Assembly (NCBI GenBank): GCA_022225965.2
Contig: JAKJXP020000005.1
Span: 744,001 to 808,000, forward strand
Length of the DNA stretch: 64,000 nt
Direction: 5' to 3'
Source of the DNA: Diatrype stigma
Taxonomy: Eukaryota; Ascomycota; Sordariomycetes; Xylariales; Diatrypaceae
Position numbers and translations under genes: made by a program. The notes under the pieces were generated by a model. It was not told the DNA's origin, searched no databases, and was given only the letters and a program-made list of their open reading frames with translations. Each line of letters opens with the position of its first letter. The stretch's first letter is position 1. This document shows positions 1-11,232 of the stretch, one piece after another.

Positions 1-2600
1 TAATTAACGGATTAACGGCGAAAATAATTAAAGTTATTTGTAATAATCCAATAAGCCTTTAAAAAGTTGTTATAAAGGAAAAAAAAAAAAGGCTATAACT
101 ACTTTTTACGGCTTTATTTTCTTATATCCGGCGATGGCACTTTATTTAAGTCGTAATGGCTTTATTAATTTAATAAATTCGATTTACGAAATTAATAACT
201 TCGGATAATATTTATTTATGATTTTCGTTCGTAATAATTACGGGCGATAATATTTGAAAAGTTATTTTTTTATTTAATCGCAACATGCCGAAATAATATA
301 AACCTGTTTATCCGTTTTATTAAAAATAAAGCGTTTTTTTAAATTATTTTACTTAATTAACGACGATTCCGTTATTAAATAAAAGAATTACCGTTATTTT
401 GATTATTTTATTTTCCGGCTTACGAATTTGTTATGCCAAAAGCATTAAATGGAATTCATTTGCAAAAGGATTTATGGCCCGGACTTATAAGATATCCGAA
501 ATCTTATTCGGAAAGCCATATATTACGCAATAAACGAATAAAATTACAAAGTATTTTGTAATAAAATAAAACAATTAACCAAAAATAACCAATCTGGAAT
601 TTTTTATATTAATTATAAATTAGGCCATTATATTAATGCCTCGTAATATTAAGGGATCCATTAAACGAAAAAATTTCAAGTTTTTAACCGATAAATTAAA
701 GGGCAAATTCGGGCGTTAAATCAATTTCGTTCGGCATTATATATCAGCCCTTTTTTAAATCTTAATTATTTTCCTTTTTAAAGGTTTTTATTTATACTTA
801 AAAAACGGAATTAAAAAGGATATAAAGAAATGGACGTTTCGCGAAATAATCGATCGTACCATTAAAATCGAACTTAAGTAATACGATAACGCTAATCTTA
901 AGGCTTTCGTAAACGATATACGGAAACTGCTTATCCTTAAAGGCGTTAGCCTTTATTTCGAACGGCTATTCGTTAGCTTTTAAAGGCGTATAATAAATAA
1001 ATTAAAGGTTATCCGTAAATGGCTGAATAAAAATATTTTTTTTTATTATTAAACCGATATAATTTATTTGCAATACCTTTATAAGCATTAACGAAAATAG
1101 CGGCTTTTTTATTAACATCTTTAATTAAAGCATTTATAAAGGGATTATATTAATTCTTTTTAATTCCGTATTATTGTTAATTTTTTATTTAGCGGATATA
1201 AAACGTACGAATAAAAATGAAACGATTTATTATTAAACGAAGCGATTATTACGAAAAAATTAACAAAACGGCTCGAACGTATTATATTTCTTCGTTTATA
1301 ACCCTTTCGGTTTATTAATATTCGAAAAGATATTTTCGATTATTCGGAATAACTGCAATAACGCTTTTACGATATTTGGAAATTTTCGTTACTTTTATTG
1401 CCGAATACGGCTATTTATTTTATGCAGTTATTCCTTTAAGCGATTAAAGAATTATCCTTATTATAAGCGGTATTTATTAATTTTTAATTTTTATTCGATA
1501 CTTTTGATTTAATAATACCTTCGATTTTTAGAAATTTCTTAAGGCCGAATGCGTTGCTTTTAGATATTTTAATACCCATATTACCGCCGGTATTTCCGGA
1601 AATGCCCCGAATAAACGGCGCAATAACGGCTTTAATTCCGATACGGCCGCCCGCAAAGGCTTCGAATTTTTTTTTCAACTTATTATCCATTCGGTACGCA
1701 ATTTTATTTATTTTTATTACTTTTAATTCGTATTTTGCGTAATAAAGATTTAATACGATACCTTTATTATATTTTTTTTTCCTTTTGTTATACGGCAATA
1801 TGCCGTTACCGGCGAAAAAAAGCAGTCCGGATATGCCAATAAAACCCTTAATACTTTTTAAATTAATCGCGATTTTTCCGTTTTTTAGGCTTAATTTAAT
1901 AAGCAATATAAATTTTTTAATAATAATAATCCGTTAATTTCCGTAATACCTTTTAGGCCTATTAATTATTTTTATTAAGGATTTATTAAGAATTTGGCTA
2001 AAGGCTTTATTAAGGGCTTTATTAATAGGAATATCGTTAATATTATAATTTTCGTATTTCTTTATAACGTTTATATAATAAAAACTATAAGCGCCTTAAT
2101 AATAAAGGCGCATATTAAACGTATTAAAGTCCAGCCTATTAAGGCGTTTATTAAAAAGAATTAAAATAAAAAACCTAACTTTCTTATTTATTTTTTTATT
2201 ATATTTTATATTTAAATTTATTACGGATTATTTTTTAACGTTTCTAAAAGCGTTCCGAATAACGACGATAATATTACGTACGGCATTAACGAAAGCTTTA
2301 TTATAACAATAAAAGCAATATTAACGTTTAATTAACGAAAACGCCCAAAAACCGGTAATAAATTAAGGAATTATTTTATTAATAAATAATACGACCGGCG
2401 TTAATTATTTCCATAATGCCTTTAAACGTTTTAAATTCGGGCGAATATTTATATAGCAAAATTAAATAAAAGGGCCCTTTTCGAACGTAAGGAATTTTCC
2501 GACTTAGCGAATTTCTTTTATTTTGTATATTAATTAATTTTATACGTTAGCATTTATAAAATTTTGTTATAAAACGCGTTAAGACCTTTTTTGCGAAAAT
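1..2600. repeat. AT-rich RIP-decayed repeat block
   Basis: This stretch is strongly AT-rich, packed with TTAA, TTAT and AATAA words and poor in CpA/TpG relative to TpA, unlike the flanking DNA. That is the composition left by repeat-induced point mutation in Pezizomycotina. No intact gene is present; apparent short ORFs start on non-ATG codons. A decayed minus-strand frame is listed separately. The block probably represents one or more dead transposons, but I could not identify terminal repeats or a family. The right boundary near 2600 is gradual; the left boundary lies outside the window. Confidence 0.8.
1484..2450 (-). pseudogene. Ghost reading frame in RIP block, family unknown
   Basis: Reading the minus strand from about 2450 down to the TAA at 1484-1486 gives one continuous frame of roughly 320 codons interrupted by only about six stops, all TAA. 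In DNA this AT-rich a random frame should be stopped far more often. The stops fit CAA-to-TAA or TGG-to-stop changes of the RIP type. The upstream part contains a CxxC pair (YCFYCYNKAF), and the last 140 codons (from 1906) are open. Lys, Asn and Ile excess is what G-to-A decay of Glu, Asp, Gly and Val codons would produce. I do not recognise the family; a transposon protein is the obvious guess. A competing good frame around 2380-2450 suggests a frameshift or intron there. Confidence 0.45.
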
Positions 2601-4883
2601 TTTCCTATGAATAAAGGGAATTAATGAAATTGGGTAAAATGTTAGGGCAGGATCGGAAAGTATCGGATAAAAGGGACCGTTGCCATTGTAACGGGTGGAT
2701 TTGGGTGGGGGATGGATGGGTTCGGATGGGGTAGCCTAAGTGCGTTATCCCTGTCCGGATTCCACCCTGGAGGGTGTCCATTATCCTCCAGAAAGGGAAA
2801 GGTCGAGGAAATATAAATACAACCGATTTGGGCGACTTTGAGTGCAAGCGAATGCCAAGAATATCTAGCGCCTTATTTTGTATCCCGCTCGGCCAATAAG
2901 ATCCAGAGATCTTACTATAAACACTATTCTAAAAATAGAGAACATGTGCCGTGATTGGTTGATTTATATTTCAGCTTAACAGCTTTGGTATACTTTATGT
3001 AAGGCTTCAGTTAGTGTCACCTACTTACATATGGCTAAACAGTCGCCGAGGAACTGGCCAACATCCGCCGCTTTCTCTCTAGTTGAAGTTTGCGAGCGCT
3101 CTTTTCCGCAGCTGAGGTGGTGAAATACCTAGGTAAAACCCCGACTTTTACACTGATCACATACTGAAGCCTGAAGCATGAAACCGGCCCTCGGGCTGCC
3201 TTGGATATGCATTGTCATCGGGATACCTAAGTGCACGTGGATGCTGACTCAGTTTTGTAAAGGAGAGAGGGATAAACTTAGATACCTAAGTACACCATGT
3301 ATACTGTAGGTGGCAGCTGGTATGTACATGTAGGTAGAGTAACCATTTACAGCAGGCTTGGCTTCGACCGCTTACTGATCAACCCCCGCCCCCCTCTTGA
3401 TATCTCTAGTTTGGGTTAAGTCAGTCGAGAAGTTACAAATGTTTTATTCGTTCAAAATACGCCAATCATCAATAGACCGTACGTAGTAGATCCTACAAGC
3501 CAGAGCCCGAGTTATCAACACGATAGGCTTCTGGATTCCATCTAGATTTGGCAGACGGCCTAGAATAGAGTCGCGCTAGCTCCGATTGTTGGTTAGCCCT
3601 ACCGAATCTCCCCGAGTTCAGCTCGACCTAGCTCCCTCCCCACCGCCCCCGGCAAGCCATGCTAGGCTGTTAGGTATATGGACGCTGGAGAGGGACGCTG
3701 GAGAGGGTCGCTGGAGAGGGTCGCTGGAGGCCCGTGGGCTCAAACCTTTGTGCTCCTGTATGATGCACTTACTATATGCCGCTGTTTATTAGACCAGCAT
3801 CGCAACAACGGGAGGAATCGCCCAACGTCAACTGTCATTCGCGGGTTACCTACCGGTTCAGGTGGGGTGGCGTGCATATAATCTTTCCGCCTTATGTCCT
3901 CATCCTTGCAGCCTAAGCACTACCGTCTGAACTCTCACGCCCTATGGAATCATGACCCCAGAAACGCGGAAGCGAATGCGGTGTGCGGTGGTGTGCCCTT
4001 GCAGTACTCATCAATATACGTACAAGGCCTTGGTGCACTCGATCTTCGCAATTGATTGCCCCGGCCCCCCGGGGTTGTGATAGGAATGCCCAATACAGCA
4101 TTCGCACAGGCCCAGAAGGTTCTCGTCTACCATGTATGTATAATATGTACATGTCTTCGTAGCTGCATTCGATGTAGTGCGAGGAACCTTGGCCCACCAT
4201 CCCGGAGACCTGTATGCCCTAACGTTTGTTGCTCCTATGTATGGGGCGAGGGGAGGGGACAAGGGCCCCGGTCTCCTTGCCAAGGTTACAAGGTTCCAAG
4301 GTTCCGAGGCTCCAAGGCTCCAAGGTCGTAGGCAGATGGACCGCGGGTAGGAAAGGGTGCTGTCAAAGGTGAGAGGTGTTGCCATATACCACCCTACGCC
4401 ACTGGGGCCAATGCGGAAGACGGCGAGTGTCGCCGATGCGGACAACACTGGAACCTACTTAGTAACCAAGCGGGAGTCTTAAGCTACCCAGGTCGTAGTC
4501 CTGACTGATCAAGAATCCCGACCCGGTTCCCATATAACGAGTGGGACTTTGAGATAATCTCACCTCCTTACCCACGAGTTCAACAGCATTCTATTCTAAG
4601 AAGTTACCTAAGTAAGTACGTACTGGCGTTCTGCATAGTCGTACATCCTCAGAGGCATCGGCAGCAATAATAATACCAATAAGATTCTCCGTAACTAACA
4701 TCCTCTTGACTTCCTTCCTGGTAGCCGGAGGCTCGACGCTCTATAACAAGCCCGACCATCCCCGATCACAACAATAAAGGGACGATTGGTCTCATCCAGA
4801 AATTCACATCAAGCCATACACTCCCCAATACAATTACCATAGGGCTGCGCTTCTGTGCCATAGGGCTGAATCTTGCTGGCGTC
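2601..4883. other. Intergenic, no gene seen
   Basis: Ordinary mixed-composition DNA with no supportable coding region. It holds TACCTA/TAGGTA words, a 13-bp tandem repeat at about 3681-3730 (ACGCTGGAGAGGG-type, nearly four copies), and a 10-bp CCAAGGTT/CCAAGGCT-type repeat around 4285-4325. Overlapping short ORFs at 3586-4448 on both strands show no family similarity that I recognise and no codon consistency. Confidence 0.55.
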
Positions 4884-5917
4884 ATGGAGAAGACCACTAC
4901 ATCGGGACGTGCTAAGACACCCAAGTCCAGGAACAGTGAAGCACGCAAAGAGCAAAACCGAGTGGCTTCACGTGCCTATCGTCAGTGGCCCTTATCAAAC
5001 AGAATGTCTACCAGATAGGAGCTGACGCCATCGAATAGGGGAAAAACGGAAGCAAAAGCTTGCACTTCTGGACGAGATTCTCAGGACTGACTCACGCGAT
5101 TCTGCAAGTTCATTGTCCGACGAAACAGAAGATCAGTTCAGATCTGGACTTTCAGTAGGGAGCCGACGTATCTCGAGGAGTCCCGCGCCATCTACTCTAT
5201 CGACTACACCCGCACCATCGCAATGGCCAGGGACGAGTCCGGACATAGCACCAGGGATTCCGAGTTATGGCGTAGAAACCTACGTCAATAACTGGATGAA
5301 TTATTTTGAGCGTCCCAACGACGTGTTTCAGCCAGGGGGACACGACTTCCCTCCCAATTTCGTCTCGCCCGATACTACAGGCTTCCCCCTAGGCTCCTCT
5401 CCTCAGTTCTACCCAGCCGCGACCTCGGCGGCAACGATTCCACAGATGCAATCGATACCACTCGATCCAAATCTAGTCGGCAGCCACAGCGCACCCTACG
5501 AATCACAAGCGATGGAGTCTGGGGCAGTTCTACAGGCTTTCGGACCCGACATGCTCAGCCACGACGAAGACGATATTCGATCATCTATAGCTGGGATGGA
5601 CCCGAAGATGATGACAACCCTCGAAAATTTTGCCGGGTTGAGTAGCCGGCAGCAACAACAAATTCTAGAACTGATCCGAAAGAAACGGGGCCAACCAGAA
5701 CGGCCAAACATAGATGAATCCGTGGATATAAGATTCATGGGCTATCACCACGTTATGCCTGTGCCGTCAGGTAAAGCGACCCATTCGTATATTCCATTGA
5801 CGTTGCGGATGCATATCAAAAAGGAGGGCACATTGTAGACATGCGATCCGAAAGACCAAGCGCTAACATATACGCATAGGACATGCTTTACACAGTGATT
5901 CACATAAGCCCAGATGA
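4884..5917 (+). CDS. bZIP transcription factor
   Basis: Proposed exons are 4884-4980, 5039-5770 and 5880-5917, giving 288 residues. The basic region reads RKEQNRVASRAYREKRKQK, a standard fungal bZIP basic domain (N-x2-A-x2-R core), followed by LALLDEIL as the start of a short leucine zipper; it lies at residues about 21-50. Joining exons 1 and 2 is compelling because a GTCAGT donor and TAG acceptor restore the conserved YREKRK across the junction. The remaining protein is Ser/Pro-rich with a Gln cluster near residue 220 and resembles no catalytic domain. The last intron is less certain: a GTAAAG donor at 5771 and a CTAACATATACGCATAG acceptor give a short C-terminus ending HALHSDSHKPR, while read-through would end at 5838. 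Expected to be a nuclear DNA-binding protein; target genes are unknown. Confidence 0.75.
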
Positions 5918-8900
5918 GCTACTTGCAAGCATCAACGACAGACTTTACATGAGTCTCATACGAGTCACCCCTACGACCTAGACGGGGGACCAGCCAAATC
6001 GGAGACTACGATAGCGATATCTATTTTAGACATCATCCCTATGTTAGGAGATCATCCAGTGAATACACCCGTTCTCAGACCCCCAACTTCGTCATGGGGA
6101 CGTTTCTCTAGGCACCGAAGATAGCACTCACACATTCCAGATAGGAGGCCAAACACATTGATCTAGTACTTTCGCCAAGTCTATTTCAGATACGTGAACG
6201 CGGCTAGGAGCTTCCTCTCCAGCAGAGAAATACAGGCAGACGCAGCGGGTAGTCTGGCTACGAATATCAGAGTCGTCGCTTAGACTACGAAATGAGATAG
6301 GTCTACAGTGAGGGTTTACCGTGAGCCGCTAGTGAGGCCCGGCCGATGTATTGCATGATCAGCAGGGGGTCAGCAGGGGATGGCTTGCAATAGACAGGGA
6401 GAGGAGAAAAAGAAGGCAACGGCTCTTCGAGGCGGCTTGGTGTGGACAACGCCTTGCGGTTGGACTGCTTCGGCGAAGTGCCACCCGGGGCGAGATGCGT
6501 GGGTCTAGTCTGCTGTAGTCTAGGTATCGTGAGAAAATAGGAGATAAATCTAGAATGGAAAGCAATAACTTGCCACTCCCTCAAATCTCGCAAAATGAGA
6601 CCCCCGGCGTTCTGGCTGTCGGGATTTGCTGCTAGGCCTTTCCGGTGGCAGCAGCTTGATAATGCATCGTGAGCCTATAGTTTACTACCTATACAGTAGC
6701 TAGACGATGCCCGAATATCGAAGAGGTTGTTATATCCGAAGTCGATCTAGCTGACCTAATAATTCAACGTGCATGCATGCGAAGTAACAAGTGCCCGGGC
6801 AAGGGAGGTCCTGTAGTGGTCGTTTGTAAGGTCTAGAGGGTGTCGGTTGCCAGGGTGCCAATGTGTCAGGGGGGGGGGGGGGGGCATTTCGACGTCAGGG
6901 CCCCCACAGGCCGGTAGGGATCGTCTGACATTGCGGGCATTCTGTGGTACGGACAAGCTTTCCTAGTCTAAATCGGTCGAATTACGGTGCTTACAAAGAA
7001 TTCTTATTTTTATCTATGTTTACACATCAAGCCGCATCTGCAACCATTGCCCATTCCCGTGGGACAGGGCTCCACAAACCCATGTGCTGACTGCAGCAGC
7101 GTCTAGACAGCCCGGAGAGCCTGCGACTCTGCTGCGACGGCAGGACGGCAGGACGGCAGACCGCCCAATCACCGAACTGGTGTCTGAATGCGGAGATGAA
7201 AGCGGGCATGAAAAAAAGTGAGATTGATCGGCCGCGCTATTGCTAGCCTACGCGGAGTCTGGCTGTCTGCGCGGGCAGTCGAGAGAGGAGACGGGCTCTT
7301 TCCCATCGACAAGTTCATGCCCAGGGGTTATTACTAAGGGCGCATATGGAGGCGATCTGACGATGTGACTGACGAGGTTCCAGGTTGGCAGTGTTGTTAC
7401 TATGTACACTTTGTTGATTGATTGGTAGCAGCAGCGTTCGTGTCACATACACTTTCCATCTTCCTTCCCATCAACGGCGCCTTCCTCCTTGGCCCAGCCA
7501 TGCTCGTGAGATGAGATTCTATACTTGGGCACCTACGATTGCTCATCACCGCCAAAGTGGCGGTGGTTCCCCCTCAACATATTTTCTTTCAAGCGGTGAC
7601 GACTGTCTTACAACCTGTTATGTTACAAAGTCCTTCCTTTCTCCCTTATGACCAAGCTGGTCAGTCAGTCGAGTAATCTACTCGCCGCATGATCGCTTTA
7701 CCCTCTCGGCGCAGGTGTCCCTGGCTACTAAACTCTAGAGTACCGTGCCGCTGTCGAGGCGCACCAGCTCGGTCTTGATTATGTGTTTATTCATCATTTG
7801 CCTCTTTTTTGCTTCTCTTGACTTGCACTCTACGTCCTGGGAGAATACAGCCAAACCGGATGAATTAAGTAGCGGCATCTCGGCGCATGGTTGCGGCTTC
7901 GACTGGATCACCTGCTACATAGCAGGCTGCTTGCTTTATTGAGCTGTTCGCCCCCCAGACTTCCCCAAGTCTTTTCCACTAGAGAGCCCATCGAGATCCC
8001 CCGACTCCACGATATCGGAACTTGCAGGGAAAACGGTTCTGCTCTAATCGCTTCTCCAGCGTATGAATATGGAGGCTGTACAGGGAACTGTAAGGTAGGT
8101 AGTTATTCTCAAAAGACTGTCAGCGAGAGAAATGGCCTTGCTGTGCGCAACACGAACGAAGGAGAGAGCTTCTTACCCGGCGAGCTTCTGGGTGGGAAGA
8201 AGAAAAAGAAGAAAAGGCCGAAGCTGAAGTCGAAGCCGACGAAGAGTTTGTGGTCGATGGCGAGGGCTTCACACGCGTCAGCATGACACAGTTCAAAAGG
8301 AGATGTTGCTTTTGGAGAGAGCTGGCTCTAGAAGCGCCTATGTAACTAGCTAGCTACCTAGGTAGCGATTGTCACCACTCATCCTCTGCAGTTCTTGTGC
8401 AGTTCTTGTGCAGGTATTCTCCAACAAATCCAGCGCAGCGCGAAGAGCTACGAGGTAAGCTTTCCAATCTGCCATTTAAAGACCTGTTACACGTAGCGCG
8501 CGAGGTTCTTCCCGTCTTACCCTCGCTGTCGGGCAACGAGACCCCGAAGCGGCGTAGAAATGAAACTAGAGCCCGCAAAGCAAAGCGGAGTAAGTAGATC
8601 TGCTTGATAAGGGAATGTTTCGCCGATTTGACCCAGAAACGTCTCAGGGCTTTTTTCCACGATGGTGTATTTGGCTCTGCGATGCTATACCCGAGTGCTT
8701 GTGACCAATGGCTACTTTGGCATGGACTAGATACCTACTAAGTACCTAGGTGTAGGTAGGCACATACGTAATAACCTCCCCGCACCACATCATTCCTAAG
8801 TATGTTTCCTAAGTATGTATTTAATACCCATCCAACCCCAAGCTTTGGAAAGGTCAGCCAATTTACCCAACGTACGCCAACGGAATTTTTCAAGAGGAAA

Positions 8901-8995
8901 AAGGAAGCAAAAAGAGCACACCCCTCTCATCATTTCGAGAACAGACAAGACAAGACGAGACGAGACAAGACAACCGCAGAGAATTTCCAGAAGCC
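5918..8995. other. Intergenic, no firm gene
   Basis: About 3 kb without a gene I can support. It contains a run of 16 G residues at 6869-6884, a GGACGGCA-type short repeat near 7136-7160, a doubled GCAGTTCTTGT at about 8390-8412, and several TACCTAGGTA words near 8355 and 8742. An ATG-initiated 53-codon ORF at 7781-7942 has a hydrophobic N-terminus and is discussed as a weak candidate in the findings. A GACAAGACGAGAC-type pentamer repeat at about 8941-8970 lies just before the next gene and probably in its 5' leader. Confidence 0.5.
6869..6884 (+). repeat. Homopolymer G16 tract
   Basis: Sixteen consecutive G residues in intergenic DNA. Such runs are polymorphic in length, can fold into quadruplexes and are error-prone in sequencing, so the exact count is uncertain. 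Confidence 0.85.
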
Positions 8996-9660
8996 ATGAT
9001 CACAGGAATCCACCACATCAACCTCGTAGTGCCTCCGGGCACGCTCGGGGCGGCGGCGGCCTTCTACGGCGGGACGCTGGGGCTGACGGCGCGGCCGGTG
9101 CCGGCGGCGCAGGTGGGGACGATCGCGTGGTTCGACGTGGGCGCCGCTACCACCACCACCAGCCAGCAGCAGGTGCACGTGGCGTTCGGGGACCCGGAGG
9201 ACTTCGCGTACCGGTCGCGGCGGCACCCGTGCTTCCGCGTCGCGTCGGGCGACGACCTGCTGGCCCTGCGCCGCCGCATCCACGCCCACTGGGAGCGCGG
9301 CGGCGAGGGCGCGCCCCTCGACGCCGACCCGCCCGGCGCCGAGAGCAGCGGCGCCAAGGGCGTCGAGTACCCCGAGCGGTTCTTTGCGAGGGATTATGCG
9401 GGGAATCGGCTGTAAGTGTTTATTTTATTTCATTTCAGTTTTATTTCATTGTTGGGATTCATTCTCTTTCCAGGGTTGGTTTCATCTGTTCGGTGGTGTG
9501 TAATGTGCCCCTTATGTGCACTGCGAACAGTCACACCTAACCCACCTGAGCACTCATGGATATGTATCCCGAGGCCGTTACTATCAGCGAACACCCCTGT
9601 TTCTTTACATCGCTTGCTCATGGCCTATACTGACTAGATTTTATAGGGTACGTGGATAAT
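8996..9660 (+). CDS. Glyoxalase/VOC-fold protein
   Basis: The protein begins MITGIHHINLVVPPGTL and reads as a single VOC (glyoxalase I / bleomycin resistance / extradiol dioxygenase fold) module of about 140 residues: an N-terminal His pair in the first beta strand, AFYGGTLGL in the first helix, QVHVAFG in the central strand, and FFARDYAGNRL at the end, where VOC proteins typically have DPdGN. The substrate is not predictable. Exon 1 is 8996-9411. An unspliced message stops at 9413-9415 right after GNRL; removal of a GTAAGT...TTTATAG intron (9412-9647, with CTGAC upstream of the acceptor) would add VRG and stop at 9660. The product is therefore 139 or 142 residues. Third positions are extremely GC-rich compared with flanking DNA. 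The ATG at 8996 is chosen because the fold starts immediately. Confidence 0.75.
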
Positions 9661-11232
9661 CTCCCAATTACCTTATACTCAGTAATTAATACTCAGGTCG
9701 TTTAATACTAACGATTCTTTAGGAGTTCACGCTTTAAGCGGCACTTTCATCACAAGGCTGTCCCATATACCCCATGAAGTAATTGACAGGGTGGCTGAGA
9801 TATGTTTGTGTGGCGGTTGGCATCGATGCGCAAAATTAGTAAAAATAAAATAAATAAATATCATTTGACTATCTTATCTGCTCACTTGTTTGTTTTCCGG
9901 TCAAAACTGCGAACAGCTTGAAGGTGATTGCGGCATGCGGAACTTTCCACGATGGTCAGTCAACCTCCAATGCAAGCGCGCGGCAAACTCACGAGAGCGG
10001 GCAAGAGCAGGCCGAAATCCCAATGCTTCGTACTAAGCCGTAACCAGCCCATCATAGGTAGGCAGGTAGGTAGTATTACTACATGTAGATGTCAGAGCTG
10101 CCTCAATGGTGGCTGTCGTCGGATTCCAGCAGGTCGACAGTTGCTTCATGTTTCGTGTTTCAGGCCTATGTCTATGTCCCACCTGTAAGCTAACCGCTAA
10201 AAACAGACCAAGAAATGGCGACCAACCAGACTGCTGGGCCATGATCTACCCGACGAGTCTAAAACGATCCTGCGCCTGCATGGCGGGGATCCCGGGGATC
10301 CCACGCTCCTCCACACCTTGCCTAGTAGGCTAGGTAGGTATGTGCCTAGCCAAATGTATGGCATAGCGATGCTGTCTATATAGTGCGTATAGATCTAGCT
10401 TGGTGGTACCCAGGCATTCGTGCGTCTTGAGGTTATGTATACTTGACTACCATCTACACGATGATGCTCACTGGCTACTACCTAGGCACATTCCTCGACG
10501 CCTATACCGAGTCTGCGGTTGGCCTCCAGTGATCCACTCCGGGGGAACACGCGATAGGTGGTGCAGCGACGGATCTTAAAATGTAACTATGGATGGGCAT
10601 GGCGGGAGTAACCTTTGGCAACCCCAGTACTACCAACGATCGGTAATGATAGGTAGTGGCATAAGCAGCATGATCCTCGACCAGCGCCATCATCCAGCCT
10701 GGTTCGTTTGGAAACAAACGCCCGGCCAACCAGCTGTCGGCTATAGTTGTCGACTTCCTATTCTAGTTGCTCTGTTTCGATCTATCTACTTTGCATACCC
10801 TTGCACAAATGCATTGGCTGGTGGCACGAGCAATATATGACTGCACTGGACTTACATGATCCTGAAGCACCAGCATTCACTTTGACTTCTCGGTGCTCGA
10901 CACTGCGGATTGTACCACCCGCTCACCCATTCGTTTGCATTCATCTGGTCGTATCTGTCCATTCCTTCGATTCATTGTTTTATTCTTTGGTGCTTTCGCA
11001 AAATTGCCAGCCCGTTGTGACACAAGCTGTGTCATTCCTCCATCACCTCATTCTCTGAATCCATTTTGTAGCTTTGCTTGATGCAAATGCTTTCTCTACG
11101 TTCTTTCGGGCCACTCTTTGACACTACCATATCCTGTCGTTTCTGGACTGCTTCTTGACGGAGCAAAGGCTAGCACTAGCTGCCGTTCCCTTCCCATACT
11201 TCTGCTTTGCCGGAAATATACCAAGAGCCAAG
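9661..11232. other. Intergenic, promoter side of GH76 gene
   Basis: No coding region is supported. TAGGTA/TACCTA words recur (for example near 10060 and 10325), as does a doubled GGGATCCC at about 10287-10305. The last few hundred bases are pyrimidine-rich and presumably include the leader of the GH76 gene. Confidence 0.5.

Noticed and set aside
1484..1906. 140-codon minus ORF as a functional gene
   Set aside because: It starts at TTG, lies in RIP-decayed DNA and is only the unstopped tail of a longer stop-riddled frame.
3244..3252. TGACTCA near 3245
   Set aside because: Perfect match but more than 1.6 kb from any supported start codon, so probably chance.
8815..9540. 241-codon frame overlapping the glyoxalase-fold gene
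   Set aside because: Shifted frame giving Arg/Gly/Ala runs; the frame starting at 8996 shows the VOC fold.
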